NCBI RefSeq assembly: GCF_002931055.1
Contig: NZ_PSXX01000001.1
Span: forward strand, 844,034-908,033
Length of the DNA: 64,000 bases
Source of the DNA: Pseudoclavibacter sp. AY1H1
GTDB lineage: Bacteria > Actinomycetota > Actinomycetes > Actinomycetales > Microbacteriaceae
Direction: 5' to 3'
Shown: positions 33,223-43,144 of the stretch, piece by piece
Layout: each line of letters begins with the position of its first letter
How positions within the stretch are numbered: the stretch's first letter is position 1
Program-made: the position numbers and the translations under genes
Notes under the pieces: model-generated
The model's database searches: none
What the model saw: the letters and a program-made list of their open reading frames with translations, nothing else
Told to the model about the DNA's origin: nothing

Positions 33223-33887
33223 GCCGGGGCGATGCGCGCGTAGGCGGCGAGCACGGTGCGCTCGGAGCGCACGAGGTACTCGTCGAGGGCCTCAGCCGCC
33301 CCGGCGGTATCGCCAGCGAGGTGGAGCTCCAGCACGCGCTGGTTGAGCTCGATGTAGGGCGCGTGCAGGTACTCGAGGTCCTCGAGGAAGCCGAACGCGA
33401 GCCGCAGCTCCGCCGAGACGTTCGCGTAGACGCGGTCGAGGCGCTCGCTGTCCGCGAGCGCGACGATCGCCGTGTGGAACGCCATATTGGCGGTGCCGAC
33501 CGCCGCCCAGTCGCCGGCCTCTCGCCCTCGGATGGCGTGCTCGACGGCCTCGCGCATCCGCGCCCCGGCCGGGTGCCGCCCCGGGGCGGCGCGCAGCGCC
33601 TGCACCTCGATCATGCGCCGAACGCGGTAGATGTCGAGGATCGAGGCCAGTGAGGGGATGGCGACGAAGACGCCCGCGTTGGGGCGCCGGGTGAGCAGCC
33701 GCTCCGCCGTGAGCATGCGGAATGCCTCGCGGAGGGTGTTGCGCGAGACGTCGAGTCGCTCGGTCATGGCGCTCTCCGAGAGCCGCTGCCCTGGCACGAT
33801 CTCGCCCGTGACGATCATCTGGCGGAGGCTCGAGGCCGCCCGTTCCGCCCTGTCGAGGGTCTCGTCGGCTGCGTTCACGCTTCGCAC
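33210..33887 (-). CDS. GntR family transcriptional regulator (FadR/FCD type)
   Basis: A 225-residue repressor-type regulator. Winged helix at residues 12-78 (RLSESAMTERLDVSRNTLRE is the helix-turn-helix), then an all-helical FCD ligand domain with metal-site His residues (MAFHTAIVAL; ELHLAGD). It is divergent from the YcsG-like/5-oxoprolinase operon and probably controls it in response to 5-oxoproline or a related acid. GTG starts at 33887 or 33878 are both possible; neither has a strong ribosome site. Confidence 0.88.
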   Translation of the reverse strand: MRSVNAADETLDRAERAASSLRQMIVTGEIVPGQRLSESAMTERLDVSRNTLREAFRMLTAERLLTRRPNAGVFVAIPSLASILDIYRVRRMIEVQALRAAPGRHPAGARMREAVEHAIRGREAGDWAAVGTANMAFHTAIVALADSERLDRVYANVSAELRLAFGFLEDLEYLHAPYIELNQRVLELHLAGDTAGAAEALDEYLVRSERTVLAAYARIAPAPTL

Positions 33888-33938
33888 TCTACCGGCGGCG
33901 CTCCCCAGCGACCCGTTCCACGAAATACCCCCGATACA

Positions 33939-33998
33939 TCTTGTAACAAGACATTTACGCGTCTATCGTTGAACAATCTGTTGCTCAGCGTTGAACAA
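33939..33998. promoter_or_regulatory. Candidate GntR operator region
   Basis: TCTTGTaACAAGA (33939-33951) is a perfect palindrome around one base and has the TTGT-n-ACAA core common for FCD-type GntR regulators. Two direct copies of GTTGAACAA follow at 33968-33976 and 33990-33998 (22-nt spacing). They sit between the divergent GntR and transporter genes. Confidence 0.5.
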
Positions 33999-34050
33999 CC
34001 GTAGGGTTGCCGCAATCACTCGCTGCTCCCCTACCGAACTGGAACGAGTC

Positions 34051-35343
34051 ATGACCTCCACACCTCCTCCCGCTTCCCCGGCGTCCCCAGCGTCCGGCTC
34101 TTCTGCCGCCGACGAGGCGAGCACCCCCGAGAAGCTCAAGCAGTACGCCAAAGCCCGTCGCACCTCGCTGGTCGGCGCGCTCTTCCTCATGGCCACCTCG
34201 GCCATCGGCCCCGGCTTCATCACCCAGACGGCGACCTTCACCCAGCAGCTCGGCGCCGCGTTCGCCTTCGGCATCCTCATCTCGGTGCTCATCGACCTCG
34301 CCGTCCAGCTCAACATCTGGCGCATGATCACGCTCTCCGGGAAGCGCGCGAGCGCCCTCGCCAACGACGCCCTCCCCGGCAGCGGCTACGTGCTCGCCGT
34401 GCTCATCGTCATCGGCGGCCTCGTCTTCAACATCGGCAACATCGGCGGCGCCGGGCTCGGCCTGAACGTGCTGCTCGGCCTCGACGTCAAGGTCGGCGCC
34501 GTCATCAGCGCCGCCATCGCGATCGCCATCTTCCTCATCAAGCGCGCCGGCATCGTCATGGACCGGGTCGTCATCGTGGCCGGCGTCGCGATGATCCTGC
34601 TCACCGTCATCGTCGCCATCGTCGCGCAGCCGCCCATCGGCGACGCACTCCGCCAGACCGTCCTCCCCGACACCATCAACTTCGCGACCATCACGACGAT
34701 CGTCGGCGGCACCGTCGGCGGGTACATCGTCTACTCGGGGGCGCACAAGCTGCTCGACTCCGGCAACGCCGGACCTGAGCACATCAAGGAAGTCAACCGC
34801 GCGGCCGTGACCGGCATCCTCATCACGGGCATCATGCGCTACGTGCTGTTCCTCGCCATCCTCGGCGTCGTCGCGAGCGGCGTCGTGCTCGACACGACCC
34901 TCAACCCGGCAGCAGACGCCTTCCAGGCAGCAGCCGGCGAGGCTGGCTTCCGTATCTTCGGCGCCATCTTCTGGCTCGCCGCCCTCACGAGCATCATCGG
35001 CGCCGCCTACACCTCGGTGTCGTTCCTGCCGGTCTTCTCGAAGCGCATCGCCGGTCGCACCGCCGACTTCTGGACCGTCGGCTTCATCCTCTTCTCGCTG
35101 GCCATCTACCTGTCGATCGGCACCCCGCCCGCGACGCTCCTCGTGTTCGTCGGCGGCTTCAACGGCCTCATCCTGCCGATCGGCCTCACCCTGTTCATGT
35201 ACATCGGCTGGTTCCGCCCGTCGAAGCTGGGCGGCGCGAAGTACCCGAAGTGGCTGCTCATCATCGGCACGCTCGCGACGCTCATCACCTGGTACATGGC
35301 CGTCAACGCGGTCGGACCGATCTTCGACCTCCTCAACACCTGA
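34051..35343 (+). CDS. NRAMP-like transporter, YcsG type
   Basis: A 430-residue permease with about eleven membrane segments, related to NRAMP proteins and to B. subtilis YcsG, which sits beside the 5-oxoprolinase genes there. Motifs: [37 protein letters not shown], and the ending [19 protein letters not shown]. The usual NRAMP metal motif DPGN reads GPGF here, so a metal is unlikely. Uptake of 5-oxoproline or a related lactam/acid is inferred from its place before pxpA. ATG 34051 chosen over upstream in-frame codons. Confidence 0.8.
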   Translation: MTSTPPPASPASPASGSSAADEASTPEKLKQYAKARRTSLVGALFLMATSAIGPGFITQTATFTQQLGAAFAFGILISVLIDLAVQLNIWRMITLSGKRASALANDALPGSGYVLAVLIVIGGLVFNIGNIGGAGLGLNVLLGLDVKVGAVISAAIAIAIFLIKRAGIVMDRVVIVAGVAMILLTVIVAIVAQPPIGDALRQTVLPDTINFATITTIVGGTVGGYIVYSGAHKLLDSGNAGPEHIKEVNRAAVTGILITGIMRYVLFLAILGVVASGVVLDTTLNPAADAFQAAAGEAGFRIFGAIFWLAALTSIIGAAYTSVSFLPVFSKRIAGRTADFWTVGFILFSLAIYLSIGTPPATLLVFVGGFNGLILPIGLTLFMYIGWFRPSKLGGAKYPKWLLIIGTLATLITWYMAVNAVGPIFDLLNT

Positions 35344-35371
35344 TCCGTATCCCGAGCGAAAGGCTGACCAC

Positions 35372-36166
35372 ATGAACGCACGCTCCATCGACCTCAACAG
35401 CGACCTCGGCGAGGGCTTCGGCCGCTGGACCCTCGGCGACGACCAGGAGATGCTCGGCATCGTCACGAGCGCGAACGTCGCCTGCGGCTTCCACGCCGGC
35501 GACCCGCGCGCCATCCGAGCCACCGTCAAGGGGGCGGCGGATGCGGGGGTCGCGATCGGCGCGCACGTCGGCTACCGCGACCTGGCCGGCTTCGGGCGCC
35601 GCAACATCGACGTCGCCTCCGACGACCTCGTGGCCGATGTGGTCTACCAGATCGGCGCCCTGCAGGCACTCGCCGCCGCCGAGGGGACCAGCGTGAGCTA
35701 CGTCAAGCCGCACGGGGCTCTCTACAACACGATCGTGCACGACGAGCGGCAAGCGGCGGACGTCGTCGAGGCCGTGCGCCTCGTCGACCCGAGCCTCGTG
35801 CTCCTCGGCATGCCGGGCTCGGCCGTGCTCCGCCTCGCCACCGAGGCGGGCATCCCCACCGCGATCGAGGCCTTCGCCGACCGCGCCTACACGCCGCAGG
35901 GCACGCTCGTCTCCCGCCGGGAGCCCGGCGCCGTGCTGCACGACGTCGACGAGGTCGCGAAGCGCATGGTGCGCCTCGCGACCGAGGGCCTGCTGGAGGC
36001 GATCGACGGCAGCACTCTCGAGCTGCGGGCCGACTCGATCTGCGTGCACGGCGACAGCCCTGGGGCCACCGACATGGCGAGGCAGGTGCGGCTCGCGCTC
36101 ACGGAGGCCGGCGTGGAGCTGCGCCCGTTCGCAGCCGCCCCGGCAGCCGCCGGAAAGCTGGCCTGA
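35372..36166 (+). CDS. pxpA: 5-oxoprolinase subunit PxpA (LamB/YcsF family)
   Basis: A 264-residue member of the LamB/YcsF family. The N-terminal [19 protein letters not shown] and [27 protein letters not shown] and VKPHGALYN are the family hallmarks, with His/Asp residues of a metal site. PxpA works with PxpB and PxpC in ATP-dependent opening of 5-oxoproline to glutamate. GAAAGG ribosome site, 28 nt after the transporter gene. Four nt precede the pxpBC start. Confidence 0.9.
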   Translation: MNARSIDLNSDLGEGFGRWTLGDDQEMLGIVTSANVACGFHAGDPRAIRATVKGAADAGVAIGAHVGYRDLAGFGRRNIDVASDDLVADVVYQIGALQALAAAEGTSVSYVKPHGALYNTIVHDERQAADVVEAVRLVDPSLVLLGMPGSAVLRLATEAGIPTAIEAFADRAYTPQGTLVSRREPGAVLHDVDEVAKRMVRLATEGLLEAIDGSTLELRADSICVHGDSPGATDMARQVRLALTEAGVELRPFAAAPAAAGKLA

Positions 36167-36170
36167 CCCC

Positions 36171-37805
36171 ATGAGAGTCCTCACCGCCCGCGACGACGCG
36201 GTCCTCATCGAGTGCAGCAGCCTCGACGAGACGATCGCGCTCTTCGACGCCCTGACCGCACTGCGCATCCCCGGTGTCGGCGAGATGGTGCCGGGTGCGC
36301 GCACCCTGCTCGTCCCGTTCCGGCCAGCCCGGGTCACCGCCGAGGAGATCGAGGCCGCCGCGGCGGCAGCCGACCTCAGCGGCGTGCGCACGGGAGAGCC
36401 GAGGCGCCTCGAGATCCCGACGCGGTACGACGGTGAGGACCTCGCGGAGGTCGCCGAGCTCCTCGGCATCTCCGCCGACGAAGTCGTGCGCCGCCACACG
36501 AGCTCGACCTTCACGGTCGGGTTCGTGGGCTTCGCTCCCGGCTTCGCGTACCTGACCGGCGACGACCCCGTGCTCGACGTGCCGCGCCGGTCGACGCCCC
36601 GCACGCGCATCCCCGCGGGTTCCGTCGCGCTGGCAGGCACGTACAGCGGCGTCTACCCGCGCGAGAGCCCCGGCGGGTGGCAGCTCATCGGCACGACCGA
36701 GGTGCCCATGTGGGACCTCGACCGCGACCCGGCCGCGTTCATGGCGCCGGGAGACCTCGTCACGTTCAGCGTCGCCGCCGCGACCGAGCGGGCGCGCTCG
36801 ACCCTGAGCGCTGCCAGGGCGAACGCGCCCCGGGAAGCTGAATCCGAGCGTCCCAGGGGCAACGCCGACCGCGGGTCCGCCCTCGAGGTGCTCTCCCCCG
36901 GCCTGCAGACCCTGTTCCAGGACCTCGGACGCGACGGCTATGCCAGCATGGGCGTCTCCGCCTCAGGGGCACTGGATGCGCCAGCCCACCGCCAGGCGAA
37001 CCGCCTCGTCGGCAACACCGCGGCAACCGCCACCCTCGAGGTCGCCTACGGCGGCCTCGTGCTGCGGGCACGCGGCCCGCAGGTCGTCGCAGTGACGGGC
37101 GCCGACGTGCCCCTGACCGTGTCCGGCGCCCTTCCCCGCACCGCCCCGTTCGGAGCGGCGTTCGCGCTGGACGACGGCGACGAGCTGCAGCTCGGCTCCC
37201 CTGCCGCCGGAGTACGCAGCTACCTCGCGGTGCGCGGCGGGTTCGACGCGCCCCCGGTGCTCGAGAGCCTCGCGACCGACCTCCTCGCGGGGCTCGGCCC
37301 CGACGCCCTGCAAGCCGGAGACGTGCTCGGCGTCCTCGCGCCGCACGCCACCCTCGTCGCTGCGAGCCCCGTCGCGGATGCCCAGCCGCGGGAGCTTCCC
37401 CGGGCCGGCGGTGACACCGTCGAGCTGCGCATCGTGCTCGGCCCCCGCGACGACTGGTTCTCGGCCGAGGAGATCGAGCGTTTCACGAGCCAGGACTGGC
37501 ACGTGACGCCACAATCGAACCGGGTCGGCGTGCGACTCGACGGCGACGCCCTCACCCGAGCGAAGAGCGGCGAGCTGCCCAGCGAGGGCTGCGTCAGCGG
37601 GGCGATCCAGATGCCCCCGAACGGGCAGCCGGTGCTCTTCCTCGCCGACCACCCCCTCACTGGCGGCTACCCCGTGCTCGGGGCCGTCATCACCGATGAC
37701 CTGCCCCTCGCGGGCCAGCTGCCCGTCGGCGCCGCCGTGCGATTCCGCATCGTGGCACCACGCACCCACACCCCACGCACCCAGACTCCAGGAGAACTCC
37801 GATGA
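36171..37805 (+). CDS. pxpBC: 5-oxoprolinase subunits B and C fused (PxpB-PxpC; KipI-KipA)
   Basis: A 544-residue fusion. Residues 1-210 are PxpB/KipI-like ([39 protein letters not shown]). Residues 240-540 are PxpC/KipA-like ([51 protein letters not shown]). Both halves belong to the carboxyltransferase folds also found in urea carboxylase. The two are separate in B. subtilis and E. coli. The 3' end overlaps the biotin carboxylase gene by four bases. Confidence 0.9.
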   Translation: MRVLTARDDAVLIECSSLDETIALFDALTALRIPGVGEMVPGARTLLVPFRPARVTAEEIEAAAAAADLSGVRTGEPRRLEIPTRYDGEDLAEVAELLGISADEVVRRHTSSTFTVGFVGFAPGFAYLTGDDPVLDVPRRSTPRTRIPAGSVALAGTYSGVYPRESPGGWQLIGTTEVPMWDLDRDPAAFMAPGDLVTFSVAAATERARSTLSAARANAPREAESERPRGNADRGSALEVLSPGLQTLFQDLGRDGYASMGVSASGALDAPAHRQANRLVGNTAATATLEVAYGGLVLRARGPQVVAVTGADVPLTVSGALPRTAPFGAAFALDDGDELQLGSPAAGVRSYLAVRGGFDAPPVLESLATDLLAGLGPDALQAGDVLGVLAPHATLVAASPVADAQPRELPRAGGDTVELRIVLGPRDDWFSAEEIERFTSQDWHVTPQSNRVGVRLDGDALTRAKSGELPSEGCVSGAIQMPPNGQPVLFLADHPLTGGYPVLGAVITDDLPLAGQLPVGAAVRFRIVAPRTHTPRTQTPGELR

Positions 37806-39580
37806 CCCGCATCACCAAGGTCCTCATCGCGAACCGCGGCGAGATCGCCGTGCGCGTCGCCCGCGCCTGCGCCGACTACGGGGTCGCCTCCGTCGCCGTG
37901 TACGCCGACGGCGACGCCGATGCGCTCCACGTGCGCCTCGCCGACGAGGCCGTGCCGCTCGAGGGCGCGACGTCGAAGGAGACCTACCTCGACGCCGACA
38001 AGCTCCTCGCCGCGGCCAACGCGACGGGCGCCGACGCCGTGCACCCGGGCTACGGCTTCCTCTCCGAGAACGCCGAGTTCGCGCGCGCCGTCGAGGGGGC
38101 GGGGCTCGTCTGGATCGGCCCGTCGCCCGAGGCGATCGAGCTGCTCGGCGACAAGATCTCGGCCCGCCGCCTCGCCGAGCAGGTCGGCGCGCCGCTCGTC
38201 GCCGGAACCAGCGGCCCCGTCGACTCCCCCGCAGAGGCGAGCGCCTTCGCGGAGGAGCACGGCCTCCCCATCGCGATCAAGGCCGCGTTCGGGGGCGGTG
38301 GCCGCGGCCTCCGCGTCGCGCGCCGCCTCGACGAGGTCGAGGAGCTCTTCGCCGCAGCCGGGCGAGAAGCCGTCGCCGCCTTCGGCCGGGGCGAGTGCTT
38401 CGTCGAGCAGTTCCTCGAGTCGCCGCGCCACATCGAGGCGCAGGTGCTCGCCGACGAGCACGGCAACGTCGTCGTCGTCGGCACCCGCGACTGCTCGCTG
38501 CAGCGCCGCAACCAGAAGCTCGTCGAGGAGGCACCTGCCCCCTTCCTGACCGCGGAGCAGCGGGAGCGCATCCACACCTCGGCCCGCGACATCTGCGCGG
38601 CCGCCGGCTACCGCAGCGCTGGCACCGTCGAGTTCCTCCTCGACGCGAACGGCGTCATCTCGTTCCTCGAGGTCAACACGCGCCTGCAGGTCGAGCACCC
38701 CGTCACCGAGGAGACCGCGGGTGTCGACCTCGTCGTCGAGCAGCTCCGCATCGCCGACGGGCTCGCGCTCGACGCAGCCGAGTTCGCGCCCCGCGGGCAC
38801 TCGCTCGAGTTCCGCATCAACGCCGAGGATCCGGCGCGCGGCTTCCTCCCGGGGCCGGGCACCATCTCGCTGTTCCGCGCACCGTCCGGACCGGGCGTCC
38901 GCGTCGACTCGGGGGTCGAGACCGGCTCCGTGGTCTCCGGCCAGTTCGACTCCATGCTCGCGAAGCTCATCGTCACCGGCGCGACCCGCGAGGAGGCGCT
39001 GCGCCGCGCGCGCCGCGCCCTCGCCGAGTTCGAGGTCGAAGGCGTGCCGACGGTGCTGCCCTTCCACCGTGCGGTGCTCGAGGACCCGGACTTCGTCGGC
39101 GGCGAGAGCGCCGAGGGCGTCCGCGGCTTCGGCGTGCACACGCAGTGGATCGAGACGACCTTCGCCGAGCGGGTCCCCGAGCAGGCGCTCGCCGTCGAGC
39201 CGAGCGACCCCTCCGTGGTCTCGACGTGGGTCGAGCTCGACGGCCGCCGCGTCGCCCTCCGGCTCCCTGCGACGCTCTTCGCCGCCGGAGGCTCTGGCCC
39301 CGGGGCGTCATCGCTCGACTCGGCGGGTGGGGTCGAGTCAGCGGATGCGGGCGGCGCGTCAGCTTCGTCGGTCACCGCACCGATGGCCGGCACGCTCCTG
39401 CGCTGGCTCGTGGAGGACGGCGCCGAGGTCGAGGCGGGGACTGCCGTCGCCGTCGTCGAGGCCATGAAGATGGAGACGCCCGTGCAGGTCACGGCCGCTG
39501 GAGTCCTCCGCCAGCGCGCCGAGGCGGGGAGCCCCATCGCTGCTGGCGAGGTGCTCGCGGAGCTCGCGGCGGCAAGCTGA
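37802..39580 (+). CDS. Biotin carboxylase-BCCP fusion protein
   Basis: A 592-residue fusion. Residues 1-445 are a biotin carboxylase ([66 protein letters not shown]). Residues 510-592 are a biotinyl domain with EAMKMET (biotinylated Lys K556). A Gly/Ala/Ser linker joins them. It would carboxylate its own biotin with bicarbonate and ATP. No dedicated acyl-CoA carboxyltransferase is adjacent; the overlapping PxpBC protein has the carboxyltransferase fold. Alternatively it serves as an alpha subunit for distant acyl-CoA carboxylases. Confidence 0.9.
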   Translation: MTRITKVLIANRGEIAVRVARACADYGVASVAVYADGDADALHVRLADEAVPLEGATSKETYLDADKLLAAANATGADAVHPGYGFLSENAEFARAVEGAGLVWIGPSPEAIELLGDKISARRLAEQVGAPLVAGTSGPVDSPAEASAFAEEHGLPIAIKAAFGGGGRGLRVARRLDEVEELFAAAGREAVAAFGRGECFVEQFLESPRHIEAQVLADEHGNVVVVGTRDCSLQRRNQKLVEEAPAPFLTAEQRERIHTSARDICAAAGYRSAGTVEFLLDANGVISFLEVNTRLQVEHPVTEETAGVDLVVEQLRIADGLALDAAEFAPRGHSLEFRINAEDPARGFLPGPGTISLFRAPSGPGVRVDSGVETGSVVSGQFDSMLAKLIVTGATREEALRRARRALAEFEVEGVPTVLPFHRAVLEDPDFVGGESAEGVRGFGVHTQWIETTFAERVPEQALAVEPSDPSVVSTWVELDGRRVALRLPATLFAAGGSGPGASSLDSAGGVESADAGGASASSVTAPMAGTLLRWLVEDGAEVEAGTAVAVVEAMKMETPVQVTAAGVLRQRAEAGSPIAAGEVLAELAAAS

Positions 39581-39632
39581 TCTCCTGCCAGGCGACGGTG
39601 AAATGTCGGTGGCTGCGGGCAGACTGGTTGGC

Positions 39633-40013
39633 ATGACGGAACCAGCAGCCCGCGCCCACCATTCCATCGACTACCTCGAGTTCGGAGTCACCGACCTCGC
39701 CGTGGCCAAGCAGTTCTACGGCGATGCCTTCGGGTGGAGCTTCAACGACTACGGCCCCGGCCCCAACTACGTCGGCATCCGGCGACCCGGCGGTGACGCG
39801 ACCGACGAGGTGGGCGGCTTCCGACTCGACCCCCAGGTCACGCCGGGCGGGGCGCTCGTGCTGCTCTACTCCGACGACCTCGAGGCGAGCGTCGCGCAGG
39901 TGCGCGCGGCCGGCGGCGAGGTCGTGAGCGGGCCCTACGAGTTCCCCGGTGGCCGCCGCTTCCACTTCACCGACCCGGCGGGCAACGAGCTCGGGGTCTG
40001 GTCGAGCTCCTAG
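39633..40013 (+). CDS. VOC family (glyoxalase-fold) protein
   Basis: A 126-residue protein with two beta-alpha-beta-beta-beta modules: IDYLEFGVTDLAVAKQFYGD, AFGWSFNDYGPGPNYVGI, then SVAQVRAAGGEVVSGP and FTDPAGNELGVWSS. Metal ligands may be His 10-area and the Glu of GNELGVW. It resembles the CFP30-like/extradiol-type VOC proteins with unknown substrate. ATG 39633 fits the domain start. The end overlaps the convergent oxidoreductase gene by four bases. Confidence 0.82.
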   Translation: MTEPAARAHHSIDYLEFGVTDLAVAKQFYGDAFGWSFNDYGPGPNYVGIRRPGGDATDEVGGFRLDPQVTPGGALVLLYSDDLEASVAQVRAAGGEVVSGPYEFPGGRRFHFTDPAGNELGVWSSS

Positions 40014-41014
40014 CGCGAGACCGAGCTGGAACGAGCGGCCGCGATGCGCGCCCGCACCTCGTCGAGCGTTCGCATGATGGCGATCGACTCGTCGAGCGGC
40101 ATGCGCGGGCTCTCGAGCTCGCCGGCGCTGAGGCACCGTTCGACCTCGAGCGCCTGGAACTGCATGCCGCGACCCACGTGCTGCGGCTTGTCGAAGCGCA
40201 AGAGCTCCCGCTGCCCTCGGCCGCCGTCGTAGACCGTGAACGAGGTCGACGCGTAGAAGACCGAGTCGATGTCGATCCAGCCGTCCGAGCCGACGATGGC
40301 CGCGCGGTTCGAGCCGGGCGCATCCATGCGCGTGAGGGTCGCCGAGGTGCGGCCGGCACCATGACGCAGGAGCACGGAGGCCGAGAGGTCGACCCCGAGC
40401 TCCGAGGCCTCGCCGTCGACGAGCATCGAGGTGGGCTCGCCGAGGTACCTCGAGGCGAACGAGATGCCGTAGACGCCGAGGTCGGCCATGACGCCGCCGC
40501 CGAGCTGTGGGTTCCCGTGGCGGCTCGTCGGAGCCACGTCGAGGTTCTGGAAGTGCGAGCTCGAGACGCTCACGAGCTCGCCGATCGAGCCGCGCTCGAG
40601 GACGTCGCCGATCGCGTCGGCCGTCGGCAGGAAGCGCGTCCACATGGCCTCCATCACGAACACCCCCTTGGCGCGGGCCGCCGCGACGACCCGCTCGGCT
40701 TCGGGGGCGTCGTTCGTGAACGACTTCTCCACGAGCACCGGCTTCCCGCCGTCGATCGCGAGCAGCGCCTGCTCGGCGTGGAACGCCTGCGGCGTCGCGA
40801 TGTAGATGACGTCGACGCCGGGGTCGGCGACCAGGGCCTCATAGCTGCCGTAGGAGGTCGGAATCGACAGCTCGGCGGCGAACTCGGCGGCGCGCGTCGC
40901 CTCCCGAGAGGCGACTGCCGCCACCTCAAGGCCCTGCGCCACGAGGTCGCCCACGAAGGTCCTCGCGATGTTGCCAGCCCCGAGAATTCCCCACCGCACC
41001 CGTTCAGTCGTCAC
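40010..41014 (-). CDS. Gfo/Idh/MocA family oxidoreductase
   Basis: A 334-residue NAD(P)-dependent dehydrogenase. The N-terminal Rossmann motif WGILGAGNIARTFV, DVIYIATPQAFHAEQALLAI and GKPVLVEKSF (catalytic Lys of the EK(P/S) motif) identify the family. The C-terminal sheet domain contains GGGVMADLGVYGISFASRYL. Probable substrates are sugars or inositol derivatives. Single gene facing a VOC gene. Confidence 0.87.
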   Translation of the reverse strand: MTTERVRWGILGAGNIARTFVGDLVAQGLEVAAVASREATRAAEFAAELSIPTSYGSYEALVADPGVDVIYIATPQAFHAEQALLAIDGGKPVLVEKSFTNDAPEAERVVAAARAKGVFVMEAMWTRFLPTADAIGDVLERGSIGELVSVSSSHFQNLDVAPTSRHGNPQLGGGVMADLGVYGISFASRYLGEPTSMLVDGEASELGVDLSASVLLRHGAGRTSATLTRMDAPGSNRAAIVGSDGWIDIDSVFYASTSFTVYDGGRGQRELLRFDKPQHVGRGMQFQALEVERCLSAGELESPRMPLDESIAIMRTLDEVRARIAAARSSSVSR

Positions 41015-41147
41015 GGAAAAACCCTAGCCGGGCGCCGCGCGCACCGCGAGGGCTCCGCGCGTCGAGCAGGAGTCCTTCTCGAATGGCAAGACGGAGCAGT
41101 CCTTCGACGTCGCCAGGTGAGCCGCGTCTCGCGGATGCGGGCGCGCG

Positions 41148-41819
41148 TCAGTCGCTGAGCCCGGCCCGACGCGCGAGCACGGCGGCCTCCATCCTGGACA
41201 CGACGCCGAGCTTCGCGAGCACCCGCGAGACGTGGGTCTTCGCCGTGGAGGCGCTGATGTGCATCCGCTGGCCGATGCCGGAGTTCGACAGCCCCTCGCC
41301 CAGTGCGGAGAGCACCTCCCGCTCTCGCGCCGTGAGCTCGGCGAGTCCGGGCACCTCCGGAGTCGGCGTCGGAGCGCCGTCACCCGTCTGCGCGAAGCGA
41401 TCGAGGAGACGCCGTGTCACCTCCGGCGACAGGGCTCCCTCGCCCCGAGCCACCGCCTCGACTGCGGCCTGGAGGGCCGGCCCCGACGTCGTCTTCAGCA
41501 GGAACCCGGCGGCCCCTGCCCGCACGGCGCCGAACACGTACTCGTCGAGGTCGAAGGTGGTGAGCACCAGCACCTGCGCGAGCGAGTCGGCGACGATGGC
41601 TCGCGTGGCCTCGATGCCGTCGGTCCCCGGCATGCGGACGTCCATGAGCACGACGTCGGGTCGCAGGGCGCGCGCGTTCCTGATCGCCGCGGCCCCGTCG
41701 CCGGCCTCGCCCACGACCTCGACGCCGTGGGCCTCGAGCAGCAGCCGCAGCCCGGCCCGGATCGCGGCGTGGTCGTCGGCGACGAGCACACGGATGGGGT
41801 CGTCGATCTCCTCGGTCAC
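41148..41819 (-). CDS. NarL/FixJ-type response regulator
   Basis: A 223-residue two-domain regulator. The receiver has VLVADDHAAIRAGLRLLLEA, the phospho-acceptor Asp in DVVLMDVRMPG and Thr/Lys in VLVLTTFD and FLLKTTSG. The LuxR-type helix-turn-helix is LTAREREVLSALGEGLSNSG and STAKTHVSRVLAKLG at the end. The start overlaps the histidine-kinase stop by four bases, so the pair is co-translated. The controlled genes are unknown; the adjacent GAP-family membrane protein is a candidate. Confidence 0.92.
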   Translation of the reverse strand: MTEEIDDPIRVLVADDHAAIRAGLRLLLEAHGVEVVGEAGDGAAAIRNARALRPDVVLMDVRMPGTDGIEATRAIVADSLAQVLVLTTFDLDEYVFGAVRAGAAGFLLKTTSGPALQAAVEAVARGEGALSPEVTRRLLDRFAQTGDGAPTPTPEVPGLAELTAREREVLSALGEGLSNSGIGQRMHISASTAKTHVSRVLAKLGVVSRMEAAVLARRAGLSD

Positions 41820-43027
41820 GATGCGCTCCCCTCGGGTCGTTCAGTGGTCTGCGCCCTCGAGCCCGCGGTGCGCGGCACCGTCGCTGCGACTCGCCACCCA
41901 GCGCCCTCTGGCGTCGGCCCGGCTTCGAGGCGTCCGCCGAGGCGCTCCGCCCGCTCGCGGATGAGACCGAGCCCGTTGCCGGTGCCCGGCGCTGCCTCCA
42001 TCCGGGTGCCGCCCGTCGAGGTCACGACGACGGAGAGCCAGCCCGCCCGCTCCTCGAAGCGCACCTCGACGACCGCCCCCGGCGAGTGCCGCCCGGCGTT
42101 CGAGACGGCCTCGGCCACCACACGGGCGAGGGCCTGCTCGGTGGCGGCAGATGCACTCGGCACCTCCCCGACGATCCTCGCCTCGACCGACTCCGCCGAG
42201 GCCACGAGCTCCGCGACTTGAGCCAGCCTCGGCGGCGCCGCGACCTCCCCGTCGCCGGCGCCGCTTCGGAGGATGAGGATCATCGACCGCATCTCGTCGA
42301 GCCCGTCGAGGGCCGAGTCGCGGATCGCCTGCAGCGCCCCCGCCTCCCGGCCTCGAACCCCGGACCCCGCGAGGGCCGCCTCCGAGGTGATGGCGATCGC
42401 CGAGAGGTTGGCCGCTACAACGTCATGGAGGTCGCGGGCCATGCGCTCCCGCTCGTCGCGCACCGCCTCCTCCCGCTCCAGCACGAGCAGACGCTCGGCG
42501 TCGTCCGCGCGCGCTTCCTGCACCCGCGCGAGCTCCGCGCTCTGACGCACCGAGCTCGCCCACCAGAGCGGCGTGCCGAAGATCGCGAGGGCCTGCAGTC
42601 CGAAGAACACGCCCTGCCGCAGCGCCTCGCCGAGCAGCACGGGCACGGCGAAAGCCGCCACCACGGCCACCGCGACGAGCACCTGCACCGCTCGCAGCGC
42701 CGCCGGCGGGCTGTACCGGCCGACGATATAGAGGGCATCCAGCACCAGAACGGCCCCGCCGATGACGCCGACGAGCACGAAGGCGGACACCGAAACGGTC
42801 ACGCAGATGAGCAGCACCAGCACGGGGAAGCGCCGCTTCTGGGTGAGCGCCAGCCCGCCGAGCGCAACCGCACCGAGGCTCAGCGCGATGTGCTGGGGCG
42901 AGTCGAAGAGCGCCAGCAGGACGGCAGCCGCGATCGCGAAGAGCGTGGTCGTCGCGTCCTCGTCGGGCCGCCAACCGGCGCGGAGGTGCCGGGTTCCCGG
43001 CGCGACGGCGCTCTGCGGTTCGGTCAT
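41816..43027 (-). CDS. Sensor histidine kinase (HisKA_3 type)
   Basis: A 403-residue membrane kinase. Five or six membrane segments (residues 30-175) form the sensor, followed by a coiled region and the dimerisation/phospho-acceptor helix ERERMARDLHDVVAANLSAI (His about 207). The HATPase_c domain has VVAEAVSNAGRHS (N-box) and GTGNGLGLIRERAERLGG (G-box). It phosphorylates the response regulator encoded next. ATG 43027; an in-frame upstream extension is not conserved-looking. Confidence 0.9.
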   Translation of the reverse strand: MTEPQSAVAPGTRHLRAGWRPDEDATTTLFAIAAAVLLALFDSPQHIALSLGAVALGGLALTQKRRFPVLVLLICVTVSVSAFVLVGVIGGAVLVLDALYIVGRYSPPAALRAVQVLVAVAVVAAFAVPVLLGEALRQGVFFGLQALAIFGTPLWWASSVRQSAELARVQEARADDAERLLVLEREEAVRDERERMARDLHDVVAANLSAIAITSEAALAGSGVRGREAGALQAIRDSALDGLDEMRSMILILRSGAGDGEVAAPPRLAQVAELVASAESVEARIVGEVPSASAATEQALARVVAEAVSNAGRHSPGAVVEVRFEERAGWLSVVVTSTGGTRMEAAPGTGNGLGLIRERAERLGGRLEAGPTPEGAGWRVAATVPRTAGSRAQTTERPEGSAS

Positions 43028-43144
43028 GGCACCATCCCAGCACACGGACGCCAACGCGCGGTCACCCGAACGATGTACGCGAGCACCGCGGCTGGCATCC
43101 TTCAGCGGATGCGGCCGGGAGCCGGCGCGCAGGAGGGTTGCGGC

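Noticed and set aside
34051..35343. True NRAMP manganese/iron transporter
   Set aside because: The metal-binding DPGN motif is replaced by GPGF and the gene belongs to an oxoprolinase operon, so metal transport is not supported.
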